Counted from the first letter of the stretch, positions 1 through 9,303 are shown. The stretch: DNA of 64,000 nt from Phycisphaeraceae bacterium (GCA_002716625.1 PBAS01000055.1:1-64000), one strand, 5' to 3'. Translations and numbers: made by a program. The notes: generated from the letters alone by a model not told the origin.

Positions 1-676
1 AGGCCCCATCCGCATCCGTGGCAGACAGTGTGCCCACGACCGTGCCTTCAGCCGCATTCTCGTCCACCGTGTCACCGACAATCGCCAGGCCCGCTGGAGC
101 ATTGTCATTGGTATTGTTGATCGTAATGGTAATGGTCTGAAGGGTGAAACTGGTTCCATCATCTACCTTGATTTCCACATCATGGGTTACCACCGCTGCC
201 GTATCAGCATCCAGCTCTGTTTCGTTATTTGCCACCACCAGTTCGTCGGTATCGGCAACTGCAAACAGACCTCCCAGTTCTGTGAATGGGATCCCATCAA
301 TCTGGGTAATCGTAAAAGTCAGTTCATCGCCTTCATCATCGATCGCAGAAAGCACACCAAGAATTTCAAGGTTGGGGGCATCTTCATCTATATCATCCGT
401 GAGCAAGCCATCGAGCAATACATCATGCGGGGCATTGCCAGATAACATGATTCGCTGCTCAAGTGGCTGAAACACGGTTGCAGCCTCTCCATTAGCCACC
501 ATGTGAAATGCTCGTTTAAATGGCTGGCTGATTGTCCCTGCCTGACAACGAACTTGATTCAAGGCCGCTACACCAGCACCAATCCTCTCATTCATTTTCT
601 TACTTATGAAACGGAGATACTTGAGCGTTGGGCCAGAGATCTGGCTGAAAAACTGAACCAAAAGGCGGCGTGTCAT
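1..676 (-). CDS. Large surface protein, LEPR-XLL-type N-terminus with cadherin-like repeats (3' part outside window)
   Basis: The N-terminal 225 residues of a protein that runs off the left edge. The start is fixed by AGGAG six bases before ATG. Residues 72-80 read LEQRIMLSG, a variant of the LEPR-XLL motif that planctomycetes carry near the N-terminus of very large secreted or surface proteins, after about 70 basic residues. The rest is acidic, with a cadherin/VCBS-like pattern: one repeat ends in the NNTNDNAP signature, and the next begins VDENAAEGTVVGTLSATDAD. Such repeats bind calcium at their junctions and are typical of adhesins. Family knowledge suggests cell-surface location; total length and C-terminal anchoring cannot be seen. 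No neighbour is clearly co-transcribed. Confidence 0.8.
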   Translation of the reverse strand, partial: MTRRLLVQFFSQISGPTLKYLRFISKKMNERIGAGVAALNQVRCQAGTISQPFKRAFHMVANGEAATVFQPLEQRIMLSGNAPHDVLLDGLLTDDIDEDAPNLEILGVLSAIDDEGDELTFTITQIDGIPFTELGGLFAVADTDELVVANNETELDADTAAVVTHDVEIKVDDGTSFTLQTITITINNTNDNAPAGLAIVGDTVDENAAEGTVVGTLSATDADGA

Positions 677-1180
677 CGCAGGCTCCTTTTAACAGCTGCA
701 AACAATTGATCGCAACAATTGCGGTTGCCAGCCGAATACTTCTTTGATTTACAATTTAGGCCTGTAAACCCTGATACAAATTCTGACGGAAAATCTGAAA
801 ACAACGAGGATCCCCAGGCATCCGCCAACAGGAAGTCACTCGACCATATAGGTCTATCAAATCGACTTAATCAATCGGACAGTTGGTGCACTGTGCTCCA
901 TATTAGAGCAATTCTCAAAGGTAGAGAATACCCAGTAACCGGCACCGAGTCCAAAGAATCACCCTAACGAGTGGCCACTCGTTTTGTTTTCTTGGATTAT
1001 TGTTTTGATCTCTACGGCGAATCCGCGACCTAGATCATTGGCAAATTGGCCCTACAAAATACTGCCCACCGTAAAAACCAAGTCCATGGAACTTCAACCA
1101 AGACCACAAAAACTCGCCCGGTATAATTATAAACTAATAAATAACAAAAATTTATAATATAAATCTACACAGAAGCCCAT
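677..1180. other. Intergenic region, no gene recognised
   Basis: About 500 bases between two leftward genes. Short open frames here show no family resemblance or ribosome binding site. The right part (about 1120-1165) is very A+T rich. A perfect palindrome near the centre is listed separately. The left part must hold the promoter of the LEPR-XLL gene, but I cannot place it with confidence. Confidence 0.5.
966..983. repeat. Perfect 18-base palindrome
   Basis: AACGAGTGGCCACTCGTT reads the same on both strands and is followed on the plus strand by TTGTTTTC. A stem plus T-rich run resembles a plus-strand terminator, but no plus-strand gene lies upstream. An operator for the leftward LEPR-XLL gene, about 290 bases away, is an alternative. 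Confidence 0.45.
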
Positions 1181-2122
1181 CTATTCTTCCCGCTGGGCAA
1201 GGACCGATGCCAACTGTTCTTGCCAAGATGAAATGCCCCCAATAAGTGACCGGGCTTTTGCCAAGTCCAGTACGCTATACGCGGGGCGCGGTGCGGCAAC
1301 TGGATATTGGTCCGTGCGAACAGGTTCAATCTCGCATTTCGAGCCTAGGTGGCGTCCAATCTGGCAAGCAAACTCATACCATGTGCGGTCGCCCTCACCG
1401 GCCAGATTGACGATTCCTTCAATCCCCAGCTTGACAAGTCCCATGCTGCCCGCAGCGGCTTCCGTTGCACTGGTCACCCGCAAACGCTGATCATTGACCA
1501 CCCGCACGTGATTCTTGGATTGCAGAAGCCGCACCATTGTACGCATGAAGTTCTTTCCCCACGGCGCATAAAGCCCGCTGATCCGAATAATCAAGTGCCT
1601 ACAACCTGAATCTTGAATACATTGATCCCCTTCAGCTTTACTCTTGGCATAAACCCCTTGAGGATCAACTGGATCTTGTTCCTGATAGGGGCGTGTGGCA
1701 TCGCCACGAAACACATAATCCGTACTGTAGTGAACTAACATTACACCAAGTTGACGACAGCGTTGCGCCAAAAACTGGGGCCCATCCGCATTGACCGCAA
1801 AGGCCGATGTTTCGTTCGTTTCGGCGCCATCAACATCCGTCCATGCTGTGCAATTAACCACAAGCCGGTAAGACTTGTGAAGGGCACCATCAACTGCATC
1901 GCGCCGTGCGACATCAAGTTCGCCATGCCCCAATGACACGTGCTCAATCCCATTGCATACCAACAACTCCTCCCATGCCCGCCCCAGCATACCGCCAGAA
2001 CCAAGCAGCAATACCGGCTGCGGAACTTCCGTGAAAGCCAAGGAGGCTTCTACCTTCTTTGCACTGCATCGCTGCTGCGTATTATCCCCAGAGATTCCCG
2101 AGATTGGGGAGACAACGGTCAT
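1181..2122 (-). CDS. rmlD: dTDP-4-dehydrorhamnose reductase-like protein (RmlD family)
   Basis: A 313-residue short-chain dehydrogenase of the RmlD family, which reduces dTDP-4-keto-L-rhamnose with NAD(P)H in the cytoplasm as the last step to dTDP-L-rhamnose. Visible are the Rossmann glycine motif GSGGMLG (41-47), STDYVF (133-138) and the catalytic YxxxK as YAKSK (158-162). The ATG was chosen because it overlaps the stop of the upstream cupin gene (ATGA), implying translational coupling; an ATG six codons earlier lies inside that gene. About 35 residues precede the Rossmann fold, longer than usual. Pairing with an RmlC-like cupin supports a deoxysugar role, though the exact sugar is not certain. 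Confidence 0.8.
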   Translation of the reverse strand: MTVVSPISGISGDNTQQRCSAKKVEASLAFTEVPQPVLLLGSGGMLGRAWEELLVCNGIEHVSLGHGELDVARRDAVDGALHKSYRLVVNCTAWTDVDGAETNETSAFAVNADGPQFLAQRCRQLGVMLVHYSTDYVFRGDATRPYQEQDPVDPQGVYAKSKAEGDQCIQDSGCRHLIIRISGLYAPWGKNFMRTMVRLLQSKNHVRVVNDQRLRVTSATEAAAGSMGLVKLGIEGIVNLAGEGDRTWYEFACQIGRHLGSKCEIEPVRTDQYPVAAPRPAYSVLDLAKARSLIGGISSWQEQLASVLAQREE

Positions 2123-2628
2123 CGGTGTTGTACTTGCCAAGCAAAACCCGCAACCTTGTTAAAGGGCATTCGCTGCTCATCTGGCTGGTCGGGATTGTAC
2201 TGCTGTGTCACGTAATAAAGTAACCCTGCATTCTCGTTTCCAACGGTTGCAGCGCCATGCCAAAGTTCCGGCGGAATTACCATCACCCCAGGCCGCTTTT
2301 CACCCACAACGATCTGCCAGGCAATCTCATCATCCTCACGATACACGCCAATTTTGATATGACCGTGCAGGCACATCCAAAAGTCAGCTTGGTTGAGATG
2401 CCGATGCCAAGCCTTGATCGTTCCGGGGTACTGCAAAGAAAAATTAATCTGCCCGCTCATAGCCATCACACCTTGAAGTTGATTCATGATTGACCATCCA
2501 CGGTCATCCATCATCAGTGATGCTGGTACGAATACGGGCTCGTGCGCTTTAACCGCTAATTCATGAGCGGCCAGCATGTCAGCATCGACTTCGAGTAAAC
2601 GTGGGGCTTGAATCTTAAGCTCAGCCAA
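2119..2628 (-). CDS. RmlC-like cupin, dTDP-4-dehydrorhamnose 3,5-epimerase family
   Basis: A 169-residue cupin. The start is a TTG six bases after a clear AAGGAG; the frame is open for another 74 codons upstream, but that stretch has no ribosome site and no family resemblance. Features recalling RmlC are DRG (42-44), a metal or substrate histidine block KAWHRH (72-77), PPELWHG (119-125) and the C-terminal YNP-PDE-MPF pattern. The canonical LHYQ of RmlC is replaced by WHRH, so the reaction may be a related epimerisation or isomerisation rather than the standard 3,5-epimerase. It is the first gene of a two-gene leftward operon with rmlD (four-base overlap), diverging from the SGNH hydrolase. 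Confidence 0.7.
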   Translation of the reverse strand: MAELKIQAPRLLEVDADMLAAHELAVKAHEPVFVPASLMMDDRGWSIMNQLQGVMAMSGQINFSLQYPGTIKAWHRHLNQADFWMCLHGHIKIGVYREDDEIAWQIVVGEKRPGVMVIPPELWHGAATVGNENAGLLYYVTQQYNPDQPDEQRMPFNKVAGFAWQVQHR

Positions 2629-2885
2629 AATGTGCTCCTTAATTATCTCGTAAACCCACGACCTGTCCTGCACGCAGCCAGGGTTCCGGGTCTCCTCCGC
2701 CCCCAGGAGAGGCCAAGTACCGATTTGACGATCTGGAGCCAACAAGGAAACCTGAATCCAAGGAATGAAAGCTTGGAAACCAACCTTTACAACACCATCT
2801 TCCCAACACGCTGAAGCGCAAACGTTGCTGGTTATACCTATTATAGTCAATCCTTATACCTCTCGCGCAAATTATTTGATTCCAT

Positions 2886-4052
2886 ATGCCCACAATGCAC
2901 CAATACGCGAATCTACGGGCAAAGCTAACCGTGGCGGCCTGCTTTTTCCTTGGCACATTCGCGGTACTTGAGATCGTGGGCAGAATTCTCCTCGCTCCTC
3001 CACCGCCCAATAGCTTCCCAGGTCTAAGCCCAAATGAAATAGCTCATGATGAATTACTTTGGCACCACCAGCCAGGATTCGACGACGGTGGAGAAGACGG
3101 CCCGATTAACAACCTTGGTTTTCGTGGTCCGGAAATATCGCAGACCAAATCACCGGGGCAGTTTCGAATCCTATCGCTTGGTGAATCGAGTAGTTATGGC
3201 ACCGGGGTTGGCTGGCAGGAAACTTATGCCTACGTGCTGGAAAAGAAAATTAATACCCAGGAACACGACGTCCAGGTAATCAACGCAGGAGTTCGTGCCT
3301 GGTCAACTCTACAATCAGCGCGTTTTTTAGAACTGAAAATCGATGAACTGCAGCCAGACCTAGTACTCGTGTACCACGAGGTCAATGATTTTCTGCCCAC
3401 GAGCCACCGGGGAATCAACCTGCATGGCTCGGGAATGAATGATGTTGAAGTCATGGCCCTTTACAAAAGCCGCCGCTGGTTTCGATGGATCATCCAGAAC
3501 TCGCGCTTTGTTGCTGGCATACGTCTAATCATCGCCCGTGCGCGAGCCTCGACAATCGCCCGCATCACTGCAGAATTTCGCAAGCAAGATGTCTTGAGCC
3601 AACCGATCAATACTTACTTCAACATCCACAGAGCCCAAAACAATAAAAAACCGTGGCTCAGTAATCCCAATCCAATCGTACGGTTGCCTACGCCACTGAG
3701 AGAAAAAGCGCTGCAATCACTTATTAACACCGCGCAATCTCGTGGGGTTCAGATCATTTTTCTACATCCGAGTTACCGTATCAGCAGGCCGCACCGCTGC
3801 GTAATGACACGTATTGCACGAGCCCAGAAGATACCCCTACTCGAAATGGACGATGTCATCTACAGTCATGCCGCAAGAACTGGGCGACACAAAGCGGAAT
3901 ACTTTATCTTTGGCGACAAGGTCCACCCCAATCAACTGGGCCACGCCGTCATGGGCAAGGGCATTGCCGACTTCCTACTCAAAAACAACCTTATCCATCC
4001 GCAGCCACCTACTGGAACAAGGGGACCGGCGGCCACCACCTTGCCCGGATAA
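2886..4052 (+). CDS. Membrane-anchored SGNH/GDSL-type hydrolase
   Basis: A 388-residue protein with one N-terminal hydrophobic segment (about 13-35), probably an anchor or uncleaved signal, and an SGNH esterase domain outside the membrane. Block I is LGESSSYGTG with Ser101 as likely nucleophile (GES instead of GDS), a conserved INAG follows about 35 residues later, and the C-terminal Asp/His block is GDKVHPNQLGH. SGNH enzymes in polysaccharide loci usually add or remove O-acetyl groups; that role is inferred here from position between deoxysugar and sulfotransferase genes. It converges on the next gene with only 17 bases between stops. Confidence 0.7.
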   Translation: MPTMHQYANLRAKLTVAACFFLGTFAVLEIVGRILLAPPPPNSFPGLSPNEIAHDELLWHHQPGFDDGGEDGPINNLGFRGPEISQTKSPGQFRILSLGESSSYGTGVGWQETYAYVLEKKINTQEHDVQVINAGVRAWSTLQSARFLELKIDELQPDLVLVYHEVNDFLPTSHRGINLHGSGMNDVEVMALYKSRRWFRWIIQNSRFVAGIRLIIARARASTIARITAEFRKQDVLSQPINTYFNIHRAQNNKKPWLSNPNPIVRLPTPLREKALQSLINTAQSRGVQIIFLHPSYRISRPHRCVMTRIARAQKIPLLEMDDVIYSHAARTGRHKAEYFIFGDKVHPNQLGHAVMGKGIADFLLKNNLIHPQPPTGTRGPAATTLPG

Positions 4053-4069
4053 GCCAACTTCCCGTCCAG

Positions 4070-4969
4070 CTAATGCTTGCACCACGGCGTTACATCCCGG
4101 CCCAAAACCTCGCTAAGTTGCTCTACATTGGGCAGGAAATGCGACTGCAGTTCATGCCGCACCCCCGGATCTAACTTCTTTGAACGTGGAATTGTCTGAC
4201 CGGGCATTTTACCCAAAATGTTGCCAATTCGGTGGCGAAATGCTGGTGGCAGTTGCCGCACGAAAAACGCCAACGGCCGATTCTCCCGTATCATTCGCCT
4301 AAGTCCCAAATTCCGAACTGGTTTGGCCGAATTAAACACCTCGAAATCCGGCTGGTATCCCGGATCAACGCCAAGAAATTCGAGAACCTGACGATAGACT
4401 TCCGGTGTTTTGCCGACCAGATCCTCAAACAACAGAACACACACCTTGTCGCGGCCAAACACATCGAAATAGCGTTGGACCTGGGGCGCAAAGTCAACCA
4501 CCTGGCTATAGAGCAACCCCTGTGGAAAATGGCACGAACTGGGAATTCGCTTTCCCTGTCGGCGTTCATCTTCCACCGCAAGCGCTTCTTGGAAACTTAA
4601 AATATCTTCGTTGGATGTATAGAGAAACTGCCCGTGCAGGGAATAGACCATATCAACTGGATTACGCAGAATAATGATGATCTTTGCTTGTTCATTAAAC
4701 GTGCTTATTTCCGTTGCCGCAGTCTTCGAGTAGAGATACCAGACAGATTTTTCTCCTAAGCAAGTGGCTGCCCCTGCCCCGCTAAACAAAGACAAATATT
4801 TACGTTCATCACGGTTGGTGATGTGCAATGCCAAGTCAAGATCACGGGCGAAGTGATTGGGTTCGCCGCCTGGTGGCATAAAAATCCGTGGGTGCTGCTT
4901 GAGATATTCCTGAAAAGAAGTCGTCCCGGACTTCGCAGCACCAACAATAAAAAAATCTGGTTTTCTCAT
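4070..4969 (-). CDS. PAPS-dependent sulfotransferase
   Basis: A 299-residue sulfotransferase-fold protein. The 5'-phosphosulfate loop is VGAAKSGTTSFQEYL near the N-terminus and the 3'-phosphate site is the IIIILRNPVDMVYS stretch near residue 100, both diagnostic of PAPS-using carbohydrate sulfotransferases. Size fits the single-domain family. It probably transfers sulfate to a sugar hydroxyl, in the cytoplasm since there is no signal peptide or membrane segment. The neighbours (SGNH hydrolase, flippase, glycosyltransferase, second sulfotransferase) point to a sulfated surface glycan; the acceptor is unknown. Confidence 0.85.
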   Translation of the reverse strand: MRKPDFFIVGAAKSGTTSFQEYLKQHPRIFMPPGGEPNHFARDLDLALHITNRDERKYLSLFSGAGAATCLGEKSVWYLYSKTAATEISTFNEQAKIIIILRNPVDMVYSLHGQFLYTSNEDILSFQEALAVEDERRQGKRIPSSCHFPQGLLYSQVVDFAPQVQRYFDVFGRDKVCVLLFEDLVGKTPEVYRQVLEFLGVDPGYQPDFEVFNSAKPVRNLGLRRMIRENRPLAFFVRQLPPAFRHRIGNILGKMPGQTIPRSKKLDPGVRHELQSHFLPNVEQLSEVLGRDVTPWCKH

Positions 4970-5331
4970 GGCTTAAAGCTTCGTCAACAACCCACATGGC
5001 ATACCCAATCCGTGGACACATCTGCCTAGATTGCCAGGTAACCCCACATTATCGGGCCGAGTTACCCCGGTTGCCACTCTTTGATCGGTTGCTTCCGCCT
5101 CAATAACCAGTTTAAAGCGGACTGCAACTAATATTTTGGATCACATAACCTTGGGACTAGGTTTGGCGGGCGATCTTTGCCGATGAATGTGCGATATAAC
5201 TCTTCGTATCGAGCCGTCCCATCAAATGGGACGGCATATTGGCTGGCGCACGCATAAAAACACAATGGCACAACGGCTCGCCTTGATCTCAAAAGCTCGC
5301 ATTACTCAATGATCTGCCACCAGATACAGAA
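4970..5331. other. Divergent promoter region between sulfotransferase and flippase
   Basis: Some 360 bases without a recognisable gene. The region should hold promoters for both flanking genes. The only clear structure is a strong hairpin, listed separately. Confidence 0.5.
5213..5235. repeat. Perfect 10-bp stem hairpin upstream of the flippase gene
   Basis: GCCGTCCCAT, loop CAA, then ATGGGACGGC. It lies about 100 bases before the flippase start. No T-run follows on either strand, so it is not a standard intrinsic terminator. It may be a leader RNA structure or an operator. Confidence 0.5.
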
Positions 5332-6843
5332 TTGACCGAAACCACGATGCACCCTGTAAACGATTCCATAGGACGGTCAACTGCACGCGGATTCGCGTGG
5401 CTCACCCTAGAGGCTGTCGGTGACAAGCTCGTGCAACTTGCCGGACAACTGGTCCTTGCGCAAATGCTGGTCCCTGCGCATTTCGGCCTCTTGGCAAAAG
5501 CGTTAACGGTGACCGCATTCATTAATCTCCTCCAGGAACCCGGCATCCGTATCGTTCTAATTCAACGCGGCAACCAATTCAGGCGGTGGGCGGCACCCGC
5601 ATTCTGGATGTCCATCTCGGCTGGCATAGCAGGTGGAATTCTAACGCTGCTGGCTGCACCCTTGGCCGCGGCAATTTACAAGACGGACGAATTGATTGGC
5701 CTACTTGCTGTCCTGGCTCTAACAGCGCCCCTACGTAACTGCGGCATAGTTCCTGAAGCAAGATTACGCTGTGATCTTCGTTTCGGCCGGATTGCAATTA
5801 TTCGTTTTGTTGCTTTAACTGCCACCATGGCGCTAACTATCGTGTTAGCGTGGCTTGATTATGGTGCATACAGCTTTGTAATTCCAAGGCCCATCATTGC
5901 TGCAGCTGAATCCCTCGCCTATTGGCTGCTTTCTCCGGTTCGTATTAGCTTTCGGCTTCGCCTCAAGAGATGGCGATTCCTTTTCTCTGATACGGGTACG
6001 CTATTTTTGGCGAGCCTCTTTCGGCAATTTACATGGCAGGGCGACTACATCATTCTTGGCATCCTCCACAACGATATTGTGGTGGGCATCTACTACTTTG
6101 CCTTTTCCATGTCGACACAGGCCATGATGTTGCTGACCAACAACCTGTCACGAACACTATTCCCTGCATTGGCCAAAATGCAGACTGATACCAAGCGGGT
6201 TCTACGCAATTTCCTCAGTGCCATACACCTACTGGCCCTCTTGGGTGTACCGGCATGTCTTCTACAAGCCGCACTGGCGAAACCCATCTTTAAGATTTTC
6301 CTAAACAGTGAATACCAGCCAGCCATCCCTGTCTTGCAAATTCTGAGTATTGGAATGGCTTTCCGCTTAACCGGATCTGCCGCCGGTAGCCTGCTGCAAA
6401 GCCAAGGTCGATTCGGCACGATTCTGGTTATGAATATTGCCTATGCAGCTTTTTTTCTTACTGCAGTTACGATTGGCGCAATACGCGGTGGATCCATTTC
6501 GGTAGCATGCGCCGTGGCACTTTTTTATGCTGGCATGGGCCCTGTTCATCTGTACGTTGCCATCCGCACATGTGGCGGGCAACTTGTTGATGTTGCCCAA
6601 ATGCTGATCAAGCCGTGGTCACTTGGCCTGATCGCAGTGGGACTGGCGACGCTCGCAACACGAACCTTGCCCGAAATCACAGGGCGGGATTGGTGGTGCA
6701 TCGCGGTAACCATCCTAGGAAGCATTGCAATCTATTGTCCAGCCATCTGGTTTTGTGCAAAAGATGATTGCCGACATCTATTATCTAGACTCCAGTCTGT
6801 TTTGCCTCAACAAAACCAAGCAGATACAGTCAATGGGGACTGA
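5332..6843 (+). CDS. Polysaccharide flippase, MOP superfamily (Wzx/MviN-like)
   Basis: A 503-residue polytopic membrane protein with about 12-14 hydrophobic helices and the layout of the MOP exporter superfamily (oligosaccharide flippases such as Wzx and WzxC). The N-terminal RGFAWLTLEAVGDKLVQLAG stretch matches the first helix of these flippases. They move undecaprenyl-linked repeat units across the inner membrane. The predicted start is TTG, with an ATG five codons later as the alternative; neither has a strong Shine-Dalgarno. It sits among glycosyltransferase and sulfotransferase genes, so its cargo is probably the glycan made by this locus. Confidence 0.8.
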   Translation: MTETTMHPVNDSIGRSTARGFAWLTLEAVGDKLVQLAGQLVLAQMLVPAHFGLLAKALTVTAFINLLQEPGIRIVLIQRGNQFRRWAAPAFWMSISAGIAGGILTLLAAPLAAAIYKTDELIGLLAVLALTAPLRNCGIVPEARLRCDLRFGRIAIIRFVALTATMALTIVLAWLDYGAYSFVIPRPIIAAAESLAYWLLSPVRISFRLRLKRWRFLFSDTGTLFLASLFRQFTWQGDYIILGILHNDIVVGIYYFAFSMSTQAMMLLTNNLSRTLFPALAKMQTDTKRVLRNFLSAIHLLALLGVPACLLQAALAKPIFKIFLNSEYQPAIPVLQILSIGMAFRLTGSAAGSLLQSQGRFGTILVMNIAYAAFFLTAVTIGAIRGGSISVACAVALFYAGMGPVHLYVAIRTCGGQLVDVAQMLIKPWSLGLIAVGLATLATRTLPEITGRDWWCIAVTILGSIAIYCPAIWFCAKDDCRHLLSRLQSVLPQQNQADTVNGD

Positions 6844-7065
6844 GAACTCAATGAATACTCTGTGGATTTCGTAGTCTTTAAGTCGTATTGATCCTGTGCC
6901 AGCCAATGTTGCGGCGGTCGCCTATTACGAACATGGAAATCCAGATTGTTTTGCCCATGAATATAGTCACAGCATGCTATATTTCCAGAAAGCCGGACAA
7001 ACACGATCGGCTTTTTGCCATACAGGATCCACCAATTTATTCAGCTCCAAATAGGCTGCCTGCTC

Positions 7066-8268
7066 ATGCCCAACACTGATAATGCCAAACGAACGATTGC
7101 ATTCTTCGTTCAAGGGCACGATGTCCAATATGGCATGCACCGCGGAACCATGACGCTTCTTAATGGCCTGCGCAACCTTGGCTGGAAGACAACCATGATT
7201 TGCATGGTTGACGGGCCGGCTGCTGACCAATGCCGCACCCAAGAAATTGACGTGCGATGCCTTGGCGATGAATTGGCACCTGTGTTATCAGGCGGACTTG
7301 TGAGCAAAGCAAGCAAGTATCTTCGGTTGCTCCGCATGGAGAAATCCTTGGCGCCAAGAATCGCTGATATCTTGAATGAAATTGGCGCGGACGGCATCCA
7401 TGTACGTTCACCTATTTTGGTGCGTATTGCCGGTACCGCTGCGTGCCTTGGTGATGCCCCCTGCTTCTGGCATATGCCCAACGAAATTAGTGACCGGTAT
7501 CCATTTCAGCTCAACCAGCGAATTTACCGACGATTATGCCGGCGACGAAATGTGGTGCCGCTTGCCAATAGCCACTTTACAGCTGATTCACTGGGGTACG
7601 GCAGCATTGAGCCCCATATCCTCTACGTCGGAGTCGATGCCGCACGGTTTAATCCACAGAATGTCGAACAAGTATCAAGAGATGATCTTGGCATTCCTCA
7701 GGATGCCGTTGTTTTGGGGATTTTTGCCCGGTTGACCGAATCCAAAGGTGCCGGACGAATCCTCGACGCGATGGCCTCCATGACCAGCACCCACCCACCA
7801 CTGCATTTACTGATCGTGGGCGGGCCTACCGACACACCATTTGCTCGTTCACTGACCCATCGCATGGCAGAAATCCAAGCATCGGACCAACTGCATCTCA
7901 CCGGCTTCGTACTCGATCCACAACGGTACTATGGCTCCATCGATATCGCGGTCAACAGTCGTATTGACCCTGAACCGTTTGGCCAGTCCGTAGTAGAAGC
8001 CATGCTTATGGAAAAGCCGGTGCTGGTCCACGCACTAGGCGGTCCGGCCGAAATCATCACTGATCGAACCACTGGATGGCATGTGACGCAACCGACAGCC
8101 CACGCCTTCTCTCAAGGTATTTCACAAGCACTCAAAGACCGCTCGAAATGGGTTGAGATGGGTAAGCAGGCCCGTGAAGAAGCTCTGGCCAAATACTCAG
8201 CCGTCGCCATGATTCAAGAGTACACTCAGATCGTTGAACAAACCTTGACACCAAAATCCCTCGACTGA
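7066..8268 (+). CDS. Glycosyltransferase family 4 (GT-B fold)
   Basis: A 400-residue glycosyltransferase. The C-terminal donor domain shows GIFARLTESKG and the EX7E motif in PEPFGQSVVEA, then GGPAEII and TGWHV, all typical of retaining GT4 enzymes using nucleotide sugars. The N-terminal half (FFVQGHDVQYGMHRG) is the acceptor domain. The ATG reading MPNTDN was preferred over an upstream TTG because the 17 extra residues are unlike the family. No membrane segment is seen, so it is cytoplasmic or peripheral. Sugar and acceptor cannot be told from sequence. It follows the flippase and is followed 21 bases later by a sulfotransferase. Confidence 0.85.
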   Translation: MPNTDNAKRTIAFFVQGHDVQYGMHRGTMTLLNGLRNLGWKTTMICMVDGPAADQCRTQEIDVRCLGDELAPVLSGGLVSKASKYLRLLRMEKSLAPRIADILNEIGADGIHVRSPILVRIAGTAACLGDAPCFWHMPNEISDRYPFQLNQRIYRRLCRRRNVVPLANSHFTADSLGYGSIEPHILYVGVDAARFNPQNVEQVSRDDLGIPQDAVVLGIFARLTESKGAGRILDAMASMTSTHPPLHLLIVGGPTDTPFARSLTHRMAEIQASDQLHLTGFVLDPQRYYGSIDIAVNSRIDPEPFGQSVVEAMLMEKPVLVHALGGPAEIITDRTTGWHVTQPTAHAFSQGISQALKDRSKWVEMGKQAREEALAKYSAVAMIQEYTQIVEQTLTPKSLD

Positions 8269-8289
8269 AATGCCGCTGGAACAGAACTT

Positions 8290-9171
8290 GTGATGATGCG
8301 ACTACCTGACTTCCTGATCATTGGCGCGCAAAAGGCAGGTACGACCACGCTTTACCGCGACCTGCTGTCAAACCCCAACATCTACATGCCGGACGATAAG
8401 GAACCAGAGAATCTGGGTGATGACCATGTACTCGGTGTTGAAGGGAGAACACAGTACACGAAACTATTTTCTAGAGCACAAAACCAACAGCTGTGCGGTG
8501 AGGCTTCAACCGGTTACACCAAACGACCGGATATCGAAGGTGTAGCCAAACGCGCTCGGACGCTACTAGGACCTGATCTGAAAATCATCTATCTCGTAAG
8601 GCAACCAGTAGCACGGACCATTAGCCATCACAACCACTTGGCAAACAACGGTGGGGCACCGCACGATATCAACTTGGCCATCCAAGAGTTGCCTTGCCTG
8701 ATTAACTACAGTCGCTATGCGATGCAGGCCGCTCCCTGGGTAGATGCCTTTGGGCATCATGCAATACGATTCATTCAATTCGAGGATTACATAGCCAACC
8801 GAAAGCAAACTATTGCTCGCCTAGGCGCCTTCCTAGGTACCAAACTTCACCCTGAGCTCATTGACGAGGACAAGAACTACAACCCCAGCAGCGGCAAACC
8901 CCTTATACACGGCAGCAAATGGAAAGCGATCCAACAGAGTCGTATTTATCTCAAAATGGTGCGTCCATGGCTGCCGCTCGATACACGACGGTGGCTGAGC
9001 GGAAAGCTACTACCCAAAGCCCCAACCGCGTTGACGCCACCGACAAAAACAACCGTGCAATACATTGTGGACCAGGTGCACGAGGACACTTTGCAACTCG
9101 CCAAGTTAACTGGCTCACCCAAGCAGTGGTGGGATCTGAATGAAGTACTTGAAAAGTACAAAAAACAATAA
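8290..9171 (+). CDS. PAPS-dependent sulfotransferase (second copy)
   Basis: A 293-residue sulfotransferase with the 5'-phosphosulfate loop IIGAQKAGTTTLYRDLL near the N-terminus and a 3'-phosphate site around KIIYLVRQPVARTISHH. It is related to, but clearly distinct from, the enzyme at 4070-4969, which suggests two different acceptor positions or sugars. The start is GTG with two ATG codons directly after it; any of the three could be used. It lies 21 bases after the GT4 gene and is probably in the same operon as the flippase and GT4. Confidence 0.83.
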   Translation: MMMRLPDFLIIGAQKAGTTTLYRDLLSNPNIYMPDDKEPENLGDDHVLGVEGRTQYTKLFSRAQNQQLCGEASTGYTKRPDIEGVAKRARTLLGPDLKIIYLVRQPVARTISHHNHLANNGGAPHDINLAIQELPCLINYSRYAMQAAPWVDAFGHHAIRFIQFEDYIANRKQTIARLGAFLGTKLHPELIDEDKNYNPSSGKPLIHGSKWKAIQQSRIYLKMVRPWLPLDTRRWLSGKLLPKAPTALTPPTKTTVQYIVDQVHEDTLQLAKLTGSPKQWWDLNEVLEKYKKQ

Positions 9172-9282
9172 CTGTCCTGAATGAAAAAATCTCGCGAGTT
9201 TGCCCCGATAGAACCTACAAACTAAGGTTGGGTTGGCCAATTCAAATCGATCTCCGAAACACGAACCGCGGGCAAGGATAAT

Positions 9283-9298
9283 CCTCCGGTACCGGAGG
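9283..9298 (+). promoter_or_regulatory. Palindrome/hairpin that contains the Shine-Dalgarno of the kinase gene
   Basis: CCTCCGGTACCGGAGG is a perfect palindrome. In RNA it can fold as CCTCCG-GTAC-CGGAGG with a four-base loop. Its 3' arm holds GGAGG, the ribosome binding site five bases before the ATG at 9304, so the 5' arm acts as a built-in anti-Shine-Dalgarno. Occlusion of translation is inferred. Confidence 0.55.
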
Positions 9299-9303
9299 TG
9301 ATT

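Noticed and set aside
144-470. Plus-strand Ser-rich frame
   Set aside because: It is the opposite-strand shadow of the cadherin-like gene, whose reverse frame has clear motifs and a good ribosome site.
2629-2850. 74-codon upstream extension of the RmlC-like gene
   Set aside because: No ribosome site or conserved residues; a TTG with AAGGAG at the right distance marks a better start.
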